A stretch of 64,000 nucleotides of DNA. Source: Micromonospora chokoriensis (GTDB lineage: Bacteria > Actinomycetota > Actinomycetes > Mycobacteriales > Micromonosporaceae). The stretch covers positions 5,518,001 to 5,582,000 of the forward strand of contig NZ_LT607409.1 in NCBI RefSeq assembly GCF_900091505.1, read 5' to 3'. Position 1 is the first letter of the stretch. Each line of letters starts with the position of its first letter. The position numbers and the translations under genes were made by a program. The notes beneath the pieces are model-generated. The model was not told the DNA's origin and did no database searches. It worked only from the letters and a program-made list of their open reading frames with translations. This document shows positions 16,804 to 25,883 of this stretch, in pieces.

Positions 16804-18024
16804 ATGTCGCGACGACGTCGCCCGGCCACCATTCTGGCCGGGCTGCTCATCCTCACCCTGTCCGCGCTCCTGTCGCCGCCGACGTCGGCGACCGCCAGTG
16901 CCGGCCCGTCCCGCACCCGTGCGGTGCCCCTCACCGACCTGACCGTGGTGTCCGAACGGGTGGCCTTCGGTCTGCAGCGCCCGATCGCGATCACCGGGCT
17001 GCCGGACGGCCGGATGCTGATCGCCGAGAAGGCCGGCACCGTCCGCGCCTACCACCCCGACACCGGCCTGGCGGCCGACCCGGTGCTCGACCTGACCGCC
17101 CGGATCGACGCGTCGGACAACGAGCGTGGCCTCCTCGGCATCACGCCCGCGCCGAACTTCGCGCGCACCGGGATGCTCTACGTGGCCTACACGAGCCTGC
17201 CGGCCGGCGCGCTGACCCTGGCGCGGGTGCCCCTCGGGGCGCCCGACCGGTTGCAGGTGCTGCTCACCCAGGAGCACGCCGAGTACGGCAACCACAACGG
17301 CGGGCAGGTGGCGTTCGGCCGCGACGGCTACCTCTACTGGTCGACCGGCGACGGCGGCGGCGCGAACGACCCGTTCAAGTCGGGCCAGAACCTCGGCACC
17401 CTGCTCGGCAAGATCGTCCGGATCGACGTCAACCGCTCCTGCGGGGGAAAGCCCTACTGCGTACCCTTCGACAACCCGTTCGTTCGCACGCCGGGCGCGC
17501 GGCCGGAGATCTGGGTGTACGGGCTGCGCAACCCGTGGAAGTTTTCGATCGACCCGGTCGACAACTCACTGTGGATCGGTGACGTCGGCCAGGGCCTGAT
17601 CGAGGAGATCAACCACATCCGCCCGTCGCAGCGGGGCGCGAACCTCGGCTGGTCCTGCCGCGAGGGCACGCCGGTCTTCGACCAGACGCAGTGCCGGCCG
17701 GGCGTGCGGCTCACCGACCCGATCGCCGAGTACGACCACTACATGACGGAGAACTGCTCCATCATCGGCGGTCTGGTCTACCGGGGTTCCGTCACCCCGG
17801 AGGCGCGCGGGACCTACATCGCGAGCGACTACTGCTCGACCCGCGCGTTCGCCATCCGTCCCAAGTCCACGGGTGGCTACGAGTCCGCTGAGATCGGCAC
17901 CTTCCCCACCCAGCCGACGGCGTTCGGCGCCGATGTGAACGGCGAGCTGTACGTGCTCAGTGACCTCCCGGGGTGGCTGAGCAAGGTGCGGTTCGAGCGG
18001 GTCCAACCCGTCTCGAACCGCTGA
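16804..18024 (+). CDS. secreted PQQ-dependent sugar dehydrogenase (glucose/sorbosone dehydrogenase fold)
   Basis: A 406-residue protein with an Arg-rich start and a hydrophobic signal segment ending near residue 32 (TSATASA). The rest is a six-bladed beta-propeller of the soluble glucose dehydrogenase family: RPIAITGLPDGRMLIAEKAG, HNGGQVAFGRDGYLYWSTGD, GKIVRIDVN, YGLRNPWKFSIDP, GEVYVLSD-like end. These enzymes oxidise sugars outside the cell using PQQ and calcium. The ATG at 16804 has GAGGAG 7 nt upstream. The CebR-like palindrome just ahead suggests control by cello-oligosaccharides. The PQQ ligands were not verified residue by residue. Confidence 0.87.
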   Translation: MSRRRRPATILAGLLILTLSALLSPPTSATASAGPSRTRAVPLTDLTVVSERVAFGLQRPIAITGLPDGRMLIAEKAGTVRAYHPDTGLAADPVLDLTARIDASDNERGLLGITPAPNFARTGMLYVAYTSLPAGALTLARVPLGAPDRLQVLLTQEHAEYGNHNGGQVAFGRDGYLYWSTGDGGGANDPFKSGQNLGTLLGKIVRIDVNRSCGGKPYCVPFDNPFVRTPGARPEIWVYGLRNPWKFSIDPVDNSLWIGDVGQGLIEEINHIRPSQRGANLGWSCREGTPVFDQTQCRPGVRLTDPIAEYDHYMTENCSIIGGLVYRGSVTPEARGTYIASDYCSTRAFAIRPKSTGGYESAEIGTFPTQPTAFGADVNGELYVLSDLPGWLSKVRFERVQPVSNR

Positions 18025-18050
18025 TCCTCGAAGCACTCCGCGACACCCGT

Positions 18051-18080
18051 GGGGACGGCCGCTCTCGGGCGGCCGTCCCC
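18051..18080. terminator. 12-bp perfect hairpin, bidirectional terminator
   Basis: GGGGACGGCCGC at 18051-18062 pairs with 18069-18080 around the loop TCTCGG. It separates the convergent sugar dehydrogenase and S15 peptidase genes. Confidence 0.85.
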
Positions 18081-18090
18081 GATCAACGGG

Positions 18091-19986
18091 TCAGAGACCG
18101 GCGGCGTGTGCGGCGGCGGTGCCACCGACCACGGGAAGGACGATGGTGCTGCTCTTGAGCGACACCTTCAGGTTCGCGGCGGTGGTGTCCGCCTGGCTGG
18201 AGTACTGCGGGTAGCTGGCCACGATGATCACGCCGATCCGGTGGCCGGGCTTGAAGACGTAGTCCTCCGGCAGCAGCGGGAAGCTGAAGTTGTACGACTC
18301 CCCCGGCACCAGCGGCACGCCGACGCGGATCGACTGCCGGTTCTGGGCGTCCATGATGCCCTTGGTGACCAACTCGTAGTCGGCGGTGGCCACCCGCTTC
18401 GCCGTCTGCTTGTAGCAGCCGTCGTCGGTCGGGCTGCTCTGGCCCCAGCAGTCCTCAGTGGTCAGGGTGATGATCCCCTCGCCGGAGGCCCGGTGGGCGA
18501 CCCGCTCGTCGGTGCCGTAGTCGACCAGGATCGCCCCGAGGTTGGTGTCGGTCTGGTCGGCGGAGGCCCGCAGCTGCACGGTGGGGGTGCCGGAGATGTG
18601 CAGCGGCGCGGTCAGTGGCGCGGAGAGGAAGGCCAACCGGTTGGGCTGCACCACGTCCGGGTTGAGGATCATGGTGTTCTGGCTCTGCGTACGGTTGTCC
18701 TGGAAGGCCCCGGTCGCCGGCTTCGCGGTGGGCACCAACCCGAGACCGCCCGCGCCGGTGGTGCCGGGCTGCAGGAACACCTCGGTGTCGGCCTTGCCGG
18801 GGATCGGCCAGTCGGCGTGGGTCTCCCACACGTCGGCGGAGCGCTCCAGGTCCACCCTCGGCTCGTCCATGATGCCGTTGGCGACGCCCTGCAACCAGAA
18901 GTCGAACCACCGGTGCAGCGTCGACACCCACACCGCGCGGCGCGAGTCGAACGGGTCGACGTGCCCCTCCTGCGACAGCCACAGCTTGCGCGGCACGTTG
19001 TTCTCCGCCAGGGCGTACCAGAACTTGCTGAAGTGGTCCGGCCGGACGTTGTCGTCGTTCAGGCCGTGGTAGAGCAGCACGCTGGCGGTGACGTTGGGGA
19101 CCTTCTTGACGTAGCTACGCTCGTTCCAGAAGGACGTGTAGTCGCCGTGCTCGTCGCCGTCGGCGGCCCCGATCGCGTCGCGCACCGGCTTGCAGTAGTC
19201 CCGGCGCTCCGGGTTGGTGACCGTGTTGGCCAGCGACGACACGTAGCTGTTGCCACGGGTGATGACGCCGTTGCTGCGCACGTAGTCGTAGTACTCGGTC
19301 GGTCCGCTGATGGGCACGACGGTGGTCAGGCCCTTCACGCCGGTCACCGCCGTGGCCATGGCCAGCGAGCCGTCGTACGACTTGCCGATCATCCCGGTCT
19401 TGCCGTTGTGCCAGTCCGCCTTGACGATCTGACCGGCGGCGTTGCGGGCGGTGGCCCGGCCGTTGAGCCAGTTGATGGCCTGCTTGGCGCTCAGGTTGTC
19501 CTGGTTGGCGTTGGTGGTGGGGCAGCCGGTGGAGTTGTTGGTGCCGACCATGTCCAGCAGGATGACCGCGTAGCCGCGCGGCACGAAGTAGTTGTCGTAG
19601 AACAGCGGCCACTTGTCCAGCAGCCCGTCGCCGTCGAGGTCCGCCTTGCACTCGGACTCGTTGCCTCGGCAGACGGTCGAGTAGTAGGGGCTGGCGTCCA
19701 TCACCACGGGGGCCTTGAGGCCGTGCGCGGTGGCGGCCGGCCGCATCAGGTCGAACGCGATGATGTCGCGCAGGCCGTCGTTGTCGCTGTCGAAGGTGGA
19801 GTCGATGAAGAGGCGTTCCCGGATGGCGTCGGCGTAGCCGAACACCGGCTGGGTGACACCGTCCTGGACGACGATCGACGGCGGGTCGTCGGCCGCCTGC
19901 GCCTGCGGCGCCGCACCGAGGGCGGCGAGCACTGTCGCGGACAGTACGGCCGCGCCCGTGCGCCAGCGCGTTCCCCTTGTAGCCAT
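18091..19986 (-). CDS. secreted S15-family (Xaa-Pro dipeptidyl-peptidase/CocE-like) hydrolase
   Basis: A 631-residue protein with a signal peptide (cleavage near APQAQA, residues 28-33). The alpha/beta-hydrolase core has the nucleophile motif GKSYDGS with Ser203. A likely acid lies in LLYHGLNDDNVRP and a His in SQEGHVDPFD. The C-terminal 200 residues form the jelly-roll domain of the X-Pro dipeptidyl-peptidase/cocaine esterase family (TVQLRASADQTDTNLGAIL). It probably removes Xaa-Pro dipeptides or hydrolyses an ester outside the cell. An AGGAGA ribosome site precedes the ATG at 19986. It is the last gene of a minus-strand group of secreted proteins. Confidence 0.88.
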   Translation of the reverse strand: MATRGTRWRTGAAVLSATVLAALGAAPQAQAADDPPSIVVQDGVTQPVFGYADAIRERLFIDSTFDSDNDGLRDIIAFDLMRPAATAHGLKAPVVMDASPYYSTVCRGNESECKADLDGDGLLDKWPLFYDNYFVPRGYAVILLDMVGTNNSTGCPTTNANQDNLSAKQAINWLNGRATARNAAGQIVKADWHNGKTGMIGKSYDGSLAMATAVTGVKGLTTVVPISGPTEYYDYVRSNGVITRGNSYVSSLANTVTNPERRDYCKPVRDAIGAADGDEHGDYTSFWNERSYVKKVPNVTASVLLYHGLNDDNVRPDHFSKFWYALAENNVPRKLWLSQEGHVDPFDSRRAVWVSTLHRWFDFWLQGVANGIMDEPRVDLERSADVWETHADWPIPGKADTEVFLQPGTTGAGGLGLVPTAKPATGAFQDNRTQSQNTMILNPDVVQPNRLAFLSAPLTAPLHISGTPTVQLRASADQTDTNLGAILVDYGTDERVAHRASGEGIITLTTEDCWGQSSPTDDGCYKQTAKRVATADYELVTKGIMDAQNRQSIRVGVPLVPGESYNFSFPLLPEDYVFKPGHRIGVIIVASYPQYSSQADTTAANLKVSLKSSTIVLPVVGGTAAAHAAGL

Positions 19987-20088
19987 GCGGTCTCCTTGAT
20001 GTGTCCGAGGTTGCGTAACGCTACGAGCCGCCGGTTCGGTGCCACCACCTGCACGTGTAGGAACTTCGCCGGGTGTGGTTCGACGGGA

Positions 20089-20667
20089 CTACGGCCGGTC
20101 GGCCAGCACCAGCTCCCGCAGCCGTTGGTCGAGTGCCGGGGCGTCCAGGCCGCCCGGCCAGCCGCGGAGCAGGGCGCCCCCCTTGGCCACCAGCACGACG
20201 GCCGGCGGCTCCCGCACCGCGTACGAACGCGCGATCGTCTGCTGGTCGTCGAGGACGACCGGATATTCCACCCGGTGGGCGCGCAGGTAGTCCTGGACCT
20301 CGTCGGCCTGGTCCGCGCCGGCCACGCCGACGAAGATCACCCGGTCCCGGTAGCTGCGGGCCAGCTCGCTGAGGGCCGCCTGGCGGTCGGCGCAGGTGGT
20401 GCACCAGGAGGTGAAGAAGGTGAGCACGACGGGACGCTGCGCCCACACGTCGGCGACGGCGAACGGTGTGCCGTCGGTCAGCGCGCCGGTGAACGCCGGG
20501 GCGGCCGGAGCGGTGCTGGGCGCCGGGCGCAGCGCCAGGTCGGCGGGGACCGGGCCGGGCAGCGCCGCCGCTCCGCCGACGGGCGGCGGTGCGGGCGCGG
20601 GCTCGGGCGTGCGGCATCCGCCCAGCAGTGCCGCCGCCAGCACCATCGGCAGGAGTGCCCGCCTCAT
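20089..20667 (-). CDS. thioredoxin-like (TlpA/ResA-type) redox lipoprotein
   Basis: A 192-residue lipoprotein: signal peptide with lipobox LLGGC (Cys18), a Pro/Ala-rich spacer, then a thioredoxin fold with the redox motif WCTTC (Cys89 and Cys92) after VLTFFTSW. A cis-Pro occurs in the AVREPPAVVLVAKGG region. It should be anchored outside the membrane and act as a thiol-disulfide reductase, perhaps in cytochrome c or exported-protein maturation. Its start overlaps the preceding lipoprotein gene by 4 bp, so the two are translationally coupled and probably work together. Confidence 0.87.
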   Translation of the reverse strand: MRRALLPMVLAAALLGGCRTPEPAPAPPPVGGAAALPGPVPADLALRPAPSTAPAAPAFTGALTDGTPFAVADVWAQRPVVLTFFTSWCTTCADRQAALSELARSYRDRVIFVGVAGADQADEVQDYLRAHRVEYPVVLDDQQTIARSYAVREPPAVVLVAKGGALLRGWPGGLDAPALDQRLRELVLADRP

Positions 20668-21098
20668 GACGGGACCACCGCCACCAGCGCCGGGCCCTCG
20701 CTGCTGTCCGACGTCAGGTCGAGCGGCGGCCGGCCGTCCACCTCCAGCCGGTAGGAGTCCCGCTGCGGTACGCGTACCGGGATGGCGAACTCGCAGTAGG
20801 TGGGTAGTCGCTCGACCCCCAGGTCCTCGGTGAACGCGGCCACCGCGGTCCCGGCCGTCAGCTGACCGCTGGCCACCGCCGCCCCGTCCGGGTCGAGGAC
20901 GCGGTACGGCGACCGGTTGTGGAAGTGCTGGTACGGACCGGTGCCGGCGCAGTCCACCCCGGCGGCCCGGATGTTGATGTCGCGGACCAGGACCCGGACC
21001 GTCGTCGGGGAGACCGTCTCCTCGGCGGCGCCGACGGCGCCGCAGCCGGTCACGCCGGCCAGCAGCAGGGGCAGCAGCGCCATGGTGCTTCGCCGCAC
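20664..21098 (-). CDS. lipoprotein of unknown function
   Basis: A 144-residue protein with a lipoprotein signal (MALLPLLLAGVTGCG, lipid Cys near residue 18) and a beta-rich domain with two further Cys (VDCAGTG and TYCEF) that may form a disulfide. I chose the GTG at 21098 because AGGAGG stands 5 nt upstream; the frame upstream to 21170 is not needed. It overlaps the thioredoxin lipoprotein gene by 4 bp. Two Cys beside a thioredoxin partner suggest it may be the partner's substrate; that is inference. Confidence 0.7.
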   Translation of the reverse strand: MRRSTMALLPLLLAGVTGCGAVGAAEETVSPTTVRVLVRDINIRAAGVDCAGTGPYQHFHNRSPYRVLDPDGAAVASGQLTAGTAVAAFTEDLGVERLPTYCEFAIPVRVPQRDSYRLEVDGRPPLDLTSDSSEGPALVAVVPS

Positions 21099-21183
21099 GT
21101 CATCCTCCTCTCGCCCGCCTGCCGGGTCCGCGGCGGTTGGGCACCGCGGACCCGCCAGGAGCGGGGTCAACCTCGGGCGTGGG

Positions 21184-23226
21184 TCAGGACTTCTCGACCC
21201 GGCACTGCTTGGTCACCGTCTTCGTCGGGTCGCTCTCCGAGGTCGCGGTGAGCTTCACGAAACCGGTGTCCGCCGCGGCGGCGGTTGCACCCACCGACAC
21301 CCTGACCGTGGTGGCCTTGCCGAACGGCGCGGTGGCGAGCTGGTTGGGCAGCCAGGTCCGCCAGCCCTTGCCGGCCACCTCCGCCGACAGGCGGTAGACG
21401 TCCGACTTCAGGTACGCGCTGACGTTCTCCGGGTGCTGCTGCCCGCCGGCCGAGTACGTACCGGTGTTGGTCAGCTCGAACGAGCAGGTCACCCCACGGT
21501 TGGTCGGCTTGCCGCCGCCGGTCACCTCGCCCTTGCCCAGCGCCACGTCGTGGCTGCTCGGCCCGCCGGTGCCGTCCAACGAGCGCACCGCCACGGTGTA
21601 CGACAGCGAGCCGGCCGCGTCCCGCTTGAGGTCGATGACGTAGAAGTGCAGCCGGTTGGCCTCGTCGACGTACTCGTACTGGCTGCCGGTGTCCGCGCCG
21701 GCGTGGAACAGCGCGTCGGAGAGCTGCCGGTAGTCACCCATGGTGATCTTTTGCGGGGTGCCGTCCGGCCGGTAGAAGTCGATCATGTCGATGTCCTGCG
21801 GGTTGGCGTCCACCACCCACTGGAACGGCGCGCTGTCGGCGTTCTTCGTCTTGCTCAGCAGCACGCCGCTGTCCGGGGTGAACGAGTCCGCGCCCATCCG
21901 GTCGACGACCTCGACCGTGTAGTTGTTGAAGCTGCCACCGTCGCAGAGCGGGTCGGTGCTGACGCCGCACGCCGGCGACAGGTCCTTGTTCAGCGCGATG
22001 TTCACGCCGCTCAGACCCTTCGGGCCGGCGTCGACCGCCCGGGCCGTGACCTGCGCGACCACCATCCCGGAGGAGGCCAGCGACTCCCGGGACAGCCGCA
22101 GCACGTGCTCCTCGCCGAGCAGGCCGATCTTGAGCTTGTCGCGCAAGGTGTGCAGTGAGCCCATCGAACCGCCGTTGGTGGGCGGGATCTGCCAGCGGGT
22201 GTGTGGACCGCCCGGGCCGTTGAAGGACCCGCGCGACATCATGCTCCAGATCCCGGTGTACGCCCGGCGCAGCGGCTCACCGTACGGGTTGTTGTAGTTG
22301 TCGCCGATGCCCAGCAGATGGGTCAGCTCGTGGGCGTAGACGCCCATTCCGGAACTCTCGCCCTGCGTGGAGGAGCCGCCGCCGGCGTTCGGCCACAGTG
22401 TCGCCGCCGCCTTCCACGAGGTCCAGTCCACGTAGCGGGTCTTGGCCCAGTTCGGCAGGTTGGGGTCCGGCGGGCCCCAGGCGTCCGGCACGTCCTCCTT
22501 GTTCTGGAAGATCATCTGCCCGAACTCCTGCCAGGTCGACGACTCGTCCTGGCCGGCGCTGAGGATGAACACCAACTCGTACTGGTTGGCCACCTCCTCG
22601 CCGACGGCCGCCCGCCAGGCGCCCAGGCCGTCGGTACGGATGTTCTTGCCGCACACGTCCCCGCTCGGGCAGGCGCCGGGGTTGAAGCCGTTGTCCAACC
22701 CGTACTGGTAGGACTTGGCCGGCATCTGGTACGGCCCGAACCCGGTGAGGTCGACGCCGTAGCGGCCGTTGGAGTCCTGCATCCAGTACTCGTGCAGGGT
22801 GTGGCCCTTGTTCAGGGTGTTCGGGGTGTTCAGGAAGTCCTGGTAGAACTTCGGCACGTCCGTGCGAGGAATGTTGGTGGCGACGGACTGGGGGTTGCCG
22901 AAGACCGTCGAGCGGGCCCGCTGGGAGACCGCGAACGTCTCGTCGGGATAGTCGAGCGCCACCAGGGCGATCTTGAAGTTGCGGACCGAGCCCGACACGC
23001 TCGGGTCGGCCCAGTTCTTGCCGGGCACTGCCCGGTAGTCGTTCCAGGTCATCGTGTCCGGGTTCTGCCAGGCCTGCGGGTCGAGGACCTGGAACGGCGC
23101 GGTGCCGCCGGCCGGGTTGGCCGGGGCGGCGGCGGCCTGCGCCGCCCCGGTCGCCACGAGCGTGGTCACCACTGCTGCGGCCAGCACGGCCCGCCGCAGC
23201 CGGGTTCGATGGGGGGTACGGTGCAC
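21184..23226 (-). CDS. secreted M6-family (immune inhibitor A-like) metalloprotease
   Basis: A 680-residue protein with a signal peptide (RRAVLAAAVVTTLVATGAAQ) and an M6 catalytic domain carrying the zinc motif HELTHLLGIGD (His299, Glu300, His303). This is preceded by the conserved KIALVALDYPDETF and LHEYWMQDSNGRYG. The C-terminal 250 residues are beta-rich, probably binding or propeptide-like domains. The GTG at 23226 has a GAGGTGG site 6 nt upstream. The same frame stays open to 24375 but that stretch overlaps the DapA-like gene and is not coding. It probably degrades proteins outside the cell. Confidence 0.88.
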   Translation of the reverse strand: MHRTPHRTRLRRAVLAAAVVTTLVATGAAQAAAAPANPAGGTAPFQVLDPQAWQNPDTMTWNDYRAVPGKNWADPSVSGSVRNFKIALVALDYPDETFAVSQRARSTVFGNPQSVATNIPRTDVPKFYQDFLNTPNTLNKGHTLHEYWMQDSNGRYGVDLTGFGPYQMPAKSYQYGLDNGFNPGACPSGDVCGKNIRTDGLGAWRAAVGEEVANQYELVFILSAGQDESSTWQEFGQMIFQNKEDVPDAWGPPDPNLPNWAKTRYVDWTSWKAAATLWPNAGGGSSTQGESSGMGVYAHELTHLLGIGDNYNNPYGEPLRRAYTGIWSMMSRGSFNGPGGPHTRWQIPPTNGGSMGSLHTLRDKLKIGLLGEEHVLRLSRESLASSGMVVAQVTARAVDAGPKGLSGVNIALNKDLSPACGVSTDPLCDGGSFNNYTVEVVDRMGADSFTPDSGVLLSKTKNADSAPFQWVVDANPQDIDMIDFYRPDGTPQKITMGDYRQLSDALFHAGADTGSQYEYVDEANRLHFYVIDLKRDAAGSLSYTVAVRSLDGTGGPSSHDVALGKGEVTGGGKPTNRGVTCSFELTNTGTYSAGGQQHPENVSAYLKSDVYRLSAEVAGKGWRTWLPNQLATAPFGKATTVRVSVGATAAAADTGFVKLTATSESDPTKTVTKQCRVEKS

Positions 23227-23407
23227 GGAACCACCTCTCGTCGGAGGACAACGCGGTGCCGACGTCCCGGTGAGGGGGCATCGCGGGACACCTGTCAGCA
23301 GGCCGCGCAGCGAATCTAGGAGGGCGGGCCGGTGCCGGTCACCGTGCAGATGTCGGCAGGTGGGCCGGCGACTTCCGACACCTGAAGGACCGGCGCTCGT
23401 CGGCGGA

Positions 23408-24325
23408 TCAACCAGGGCTGCCCCCGGAGGCCGGTTCGACGGTGGCCGCGAGAGCCCGCAGCACGTCCCGACGCACCCGCTCGGCGGCAGCCACGGGCAG
23501 GGGCCCACGTGGTGGACGGCACCGCCCGCCGAACCGCCCCGCGCAGGCCATGGCGAGCTTGACGGCCTGCACCGACTCCGGCCGGGTGGCCCAGCCGAGG
23601 ATCGGGTGCAGCTCGGCGTAGAGCGGCAGCGCCCGGCCCAGGTCCCGGGCGACGCCCAGCTCGTACAGGCGCACGGCGTGCCGGGGCAGCGCGTTGGGCA
23701 GGGCAGCCACCCATCCGGTGGCACCACACAGCACCAGTTCGAGGGCCACGTCGTCGGCGCCGACCAGCACGTCGACGTGCGGGCAGAGGTCCCGCAGACG
23801 GTGCAGCCTGCGTACGTCACCGGTGACCTCCTTGACCGCGACGATCCCGTCGATCTCGGCGACGGTCGCCAGCAGGTCCGGCGTGAGGTCGATCCGACTG
23901 GCGCACGGCTCGTTGTGGGCGACCACCGGCAGGCCGACGGCCGCCACCTCGCGGTAGTGGGCGACCACGTCGGCGTCGCGGGCGGCAGGCCCGTCGGGTG
24001 GCCGTGCGAGCACGCCGTGGGCGCCGGCCTCGGCGGCCTGCTCTGCCCAGCGGCGGGCCTGCCTGCTGCCGTAGCCACCGACGCCGGGCAGCACCGCGCA
24101 GCCGGCGGGCGCCGCCTCGACCGTCGCCCGGACCACTGTGGCCCGCTCGTCGTCGGAGAGCGCCCGGTACTCCCCCATCGACACACAGGGCGCGAAACCG
24201 TGACACCCCTCGGCGGCGAGCCACCTGACGTGTTCCTGGAGTTGGTCGATGGCGACCGACAGGTCGGCGCGAAACGGCGTGGTGACGGCGACCAGCACGC
24301 CGCGCCAGGGCCTACCAGTTTCCAC
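23408..24325 (-). CDS. DapA/NAL-superfamily aldolase, not a standard dihydrodipicolinate synthase
   Basis: A 305-residue (beta/alpha)8 protein of the dihydrodipicolinate synthase/N-acetylneuraminate lyase superfamily. The Schiff-base lysine is Lys165 in GIVAVKEVTGD. The usual general-acid Tyr in the Y-N-P motif is replaced by His137 (VVAHNEP), and the usual GTTGE loop reads CVSMGEY. It should therefore use a different keto acid, in the manner of other family members that act on hydroxyproline or sugar-acid products. The GTG start at 24325 has GAAGGGG upstream. It is divergent from a PucR/CdaR regulator that may control it. Confidence 0.85.
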   Translation of the reverse strand: METGRPWRGVLVAVTTPFRADLSVAIDQLQEHVRWLAAEGCHGFAPCVSMGEYRALSDDERATVVRATVEAAPAGCAVLPGVGGYGSRQARRWAEQAAEAGAHGVLARPPDGPAARDADVVAHYREVAAVGLPVVAHNEPCASRIDLTPDLLATVAEIDGIVAVKEVTGDVRRLHRLRDLCPHVDVLVGADDVALELVLCGATGWVAALPNALPRHAVRLYELGVARDLGRALPLYAELHPILGWATRPESVQAVKLAMACAGRFGGRCRPPRGPLPVAAAERVRRDVLRALAATVEPASGGSPG

Positions 24326-24563
24326 TCGGATGTCCCCTTCTCCGCCGACGCCGCCCGGTGCCGGGGCGCTGGCACGGTGCGTATCGGAACCCTAGGAACG
24401 CCCGCCGCCTCCGGTCTTCGGACAGATGCCGGAAGCGTCGCGACGCCGCCCGTCTTTTTGTCGCGGATTCGACAGTGGACCTTGCGCGATGACCCATCCG
24501 CACCGGAGGGTGAGGACTGGCGGTCGCGCGATCCCTGTCACGCAGCGCAACCATGGGAGTCGT

Positions 24564-25793
24564 ATGCACGGTGAGCTCCAGCGAATCGTCGACGCCGTCG
24601 CCGCCCGGGTGGGGCGACCCGCCCTCATCGAGGACCGGCGACAGCGGGTGGTCGCCTACAGCGAGCACGACGGCCCGATGGACGAGGTCCGCCGGACGTC
24701 CATCCTGCGCCGGCAGACCACGCCGGAGGTGATCGCCTGGTTCCGGGGCATGGGCGTGCTCACGGCGTACGCGCCGATCCGCACACCCGCGTGCCCCGAA
24801 CTGGACCTGCTGGCGAGGGTCTGCGTGCCGATCCGACACGACGACCTGCTGCTCGGGTTCGTGTGGTTCATCGACGCGGACGGTTCGATGACCGACGCCG
24901 ACATCGCCACGGCGACCGGTCCCTTCGCCGATCTGTCGCTGGCCCTGTACCGGGAGAACCTGCTCGGCGAGCTCGCCTCGCAGCGGGAGACCGAGGCCAC
25001 CCGTACCCTGCTGGTGGAGAGCCGGCAGGCGCGCGAGCACGCGGCGCGGGCGCTGCTGGAGGAGGGCGTGGTGGCCGGCGACGGGACGACCGTCGCGCTC
25101 GTCGCGCAGCTCGTGCCGGCCGGCGGGCGGCAGCCCGACGAGGTCGCCCGGATCGCCCTGGAGCAGGCGCTGGTCACCACGCGCCGCTGGATCGGAGTGC
25201 GGGAGACGCTGCACCTCGTCTGTCACGACCACGGGGTGCTGCTGGTCTGCGGCGACCGGGTCGCCGGCCGCCCCTCGCCGGAGGTCTCCGCCGGGCACCT
25301 GGACGAGGCGCTGGGCACCGCGACCAGGGGTCTCGCCTCGGTGGACCGGACGGTGACCGGGATCGGTCAGCCCCGCGCTGGCCTGTCCAGTGCGGTGGAG
25401 TCCTACCAGGAGGCTGCGCAGGCCGCCCGGGTCGGTGCACAACTGCCGGCGCTCGGCCGGGTGGTCTCCTGGGCCGGCCTGGGCATCTACCGGGTCCTGT
25501 CCCAGCTGGACAGTCAGCACCTCGACGTCGCGGGCGTTCACCCCGGGTTGGAGCGCCTGCTGCGCGACGATGCCCACCAGGTGCTGCTGGAGACCCTGGA
25601 GGCGTACCTCGACCTGGCGGGCAACGCGCACGCGACCGCCGAGAAGCTCCGGCTGCACCGGACGACCCTCTACTACCGGCTGCAACGGGTGGAACACCTC
25701 GCCGGGACGGACCTCAAGGACGGCAACGAACGGCTGTGCCTGCACCTGGCCATGAAGCTCGGTCGGCTCAGCGGCCACTACCGCACGGCGTGA
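24564..25793 (+). CDS. PucR/CdaR-family transcriptional regulator
   Basis: A 409-residue protein with an N-terminal GAF-like ligand-sensing part (about 1-140: VRRTSILRRQTTPEVIAWF, DLLARVCVPIRHDDLLLGF), a central GGDEF-like CdaR region, and the typical C-terminal PucR HTH (NAHATAEKLRLHRTTLYYRL, GTDLKDGNERLCLHLAMKL). CdaR-type regulators often control catabolism of sugar acids, purines or amino acids. The ATG at 24564 has GGGAG 4-5 nt upstream; the frame before it is not conserved. It is divergent from the DapA-like aldolase gene, its most likely target. Confidence 0.88.
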   Translation: MHGELQRIVDAVAARVGRPALIEDRRQRVVAYSEHDGPMDEVRRTSILRRQTTPEVIAWFRGMGVLTAYAPIRTPACPELDLLARVCVPIRHDDLLLGFVWFIDADGSMTDADIATATGPFADLSLALYRENLLGELASQRETEATRTLLVESRQAREHAARALLEEGVVAGDGTTVALVAQLVPAGGRQPDEVARIALEQALVTTRRWIGVRETLHLVCHDHGVLLVCGDRVAGRPSPEVSAGHLDEALGTATRGLASVDRTVTGIGQPRAGLSSAVESYQEAAQAARVGAQLPALGRVVSWAGLGIYRVLSQLDSQHLDVAGVHPGLERLLRDDAHQVLLETLEAYLDLAGNAHATAEKLRLHRTTLYYRLQRVEHLAGTDLKDGNERLCLHLAMKLGRLSGHYRTA

Positions 25794-25883
25794 CCGCCAG
25801 GATCTGTAAACAACCCTTGATATTAATCGTCACGAACGTCAATATGTGGAGGTCGCGGGTCGCCGAAGCCTGGGGAGAGAGCC

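Noticed and set aside
18049-20754. 901-codon plus-strand open frame
   Set aside because: Antisense to the S15 peptidase and the redox lipoprotein. No domain or sensible start.
23227-24375. N-terminal extension of the M6 metalloprotease frame
   Set aside because: It overlaps the DapA-like gene in another frame and has Arg/Ser/Pro-rich shadow composition. A signal peptide and ribosome site lie at 23226.
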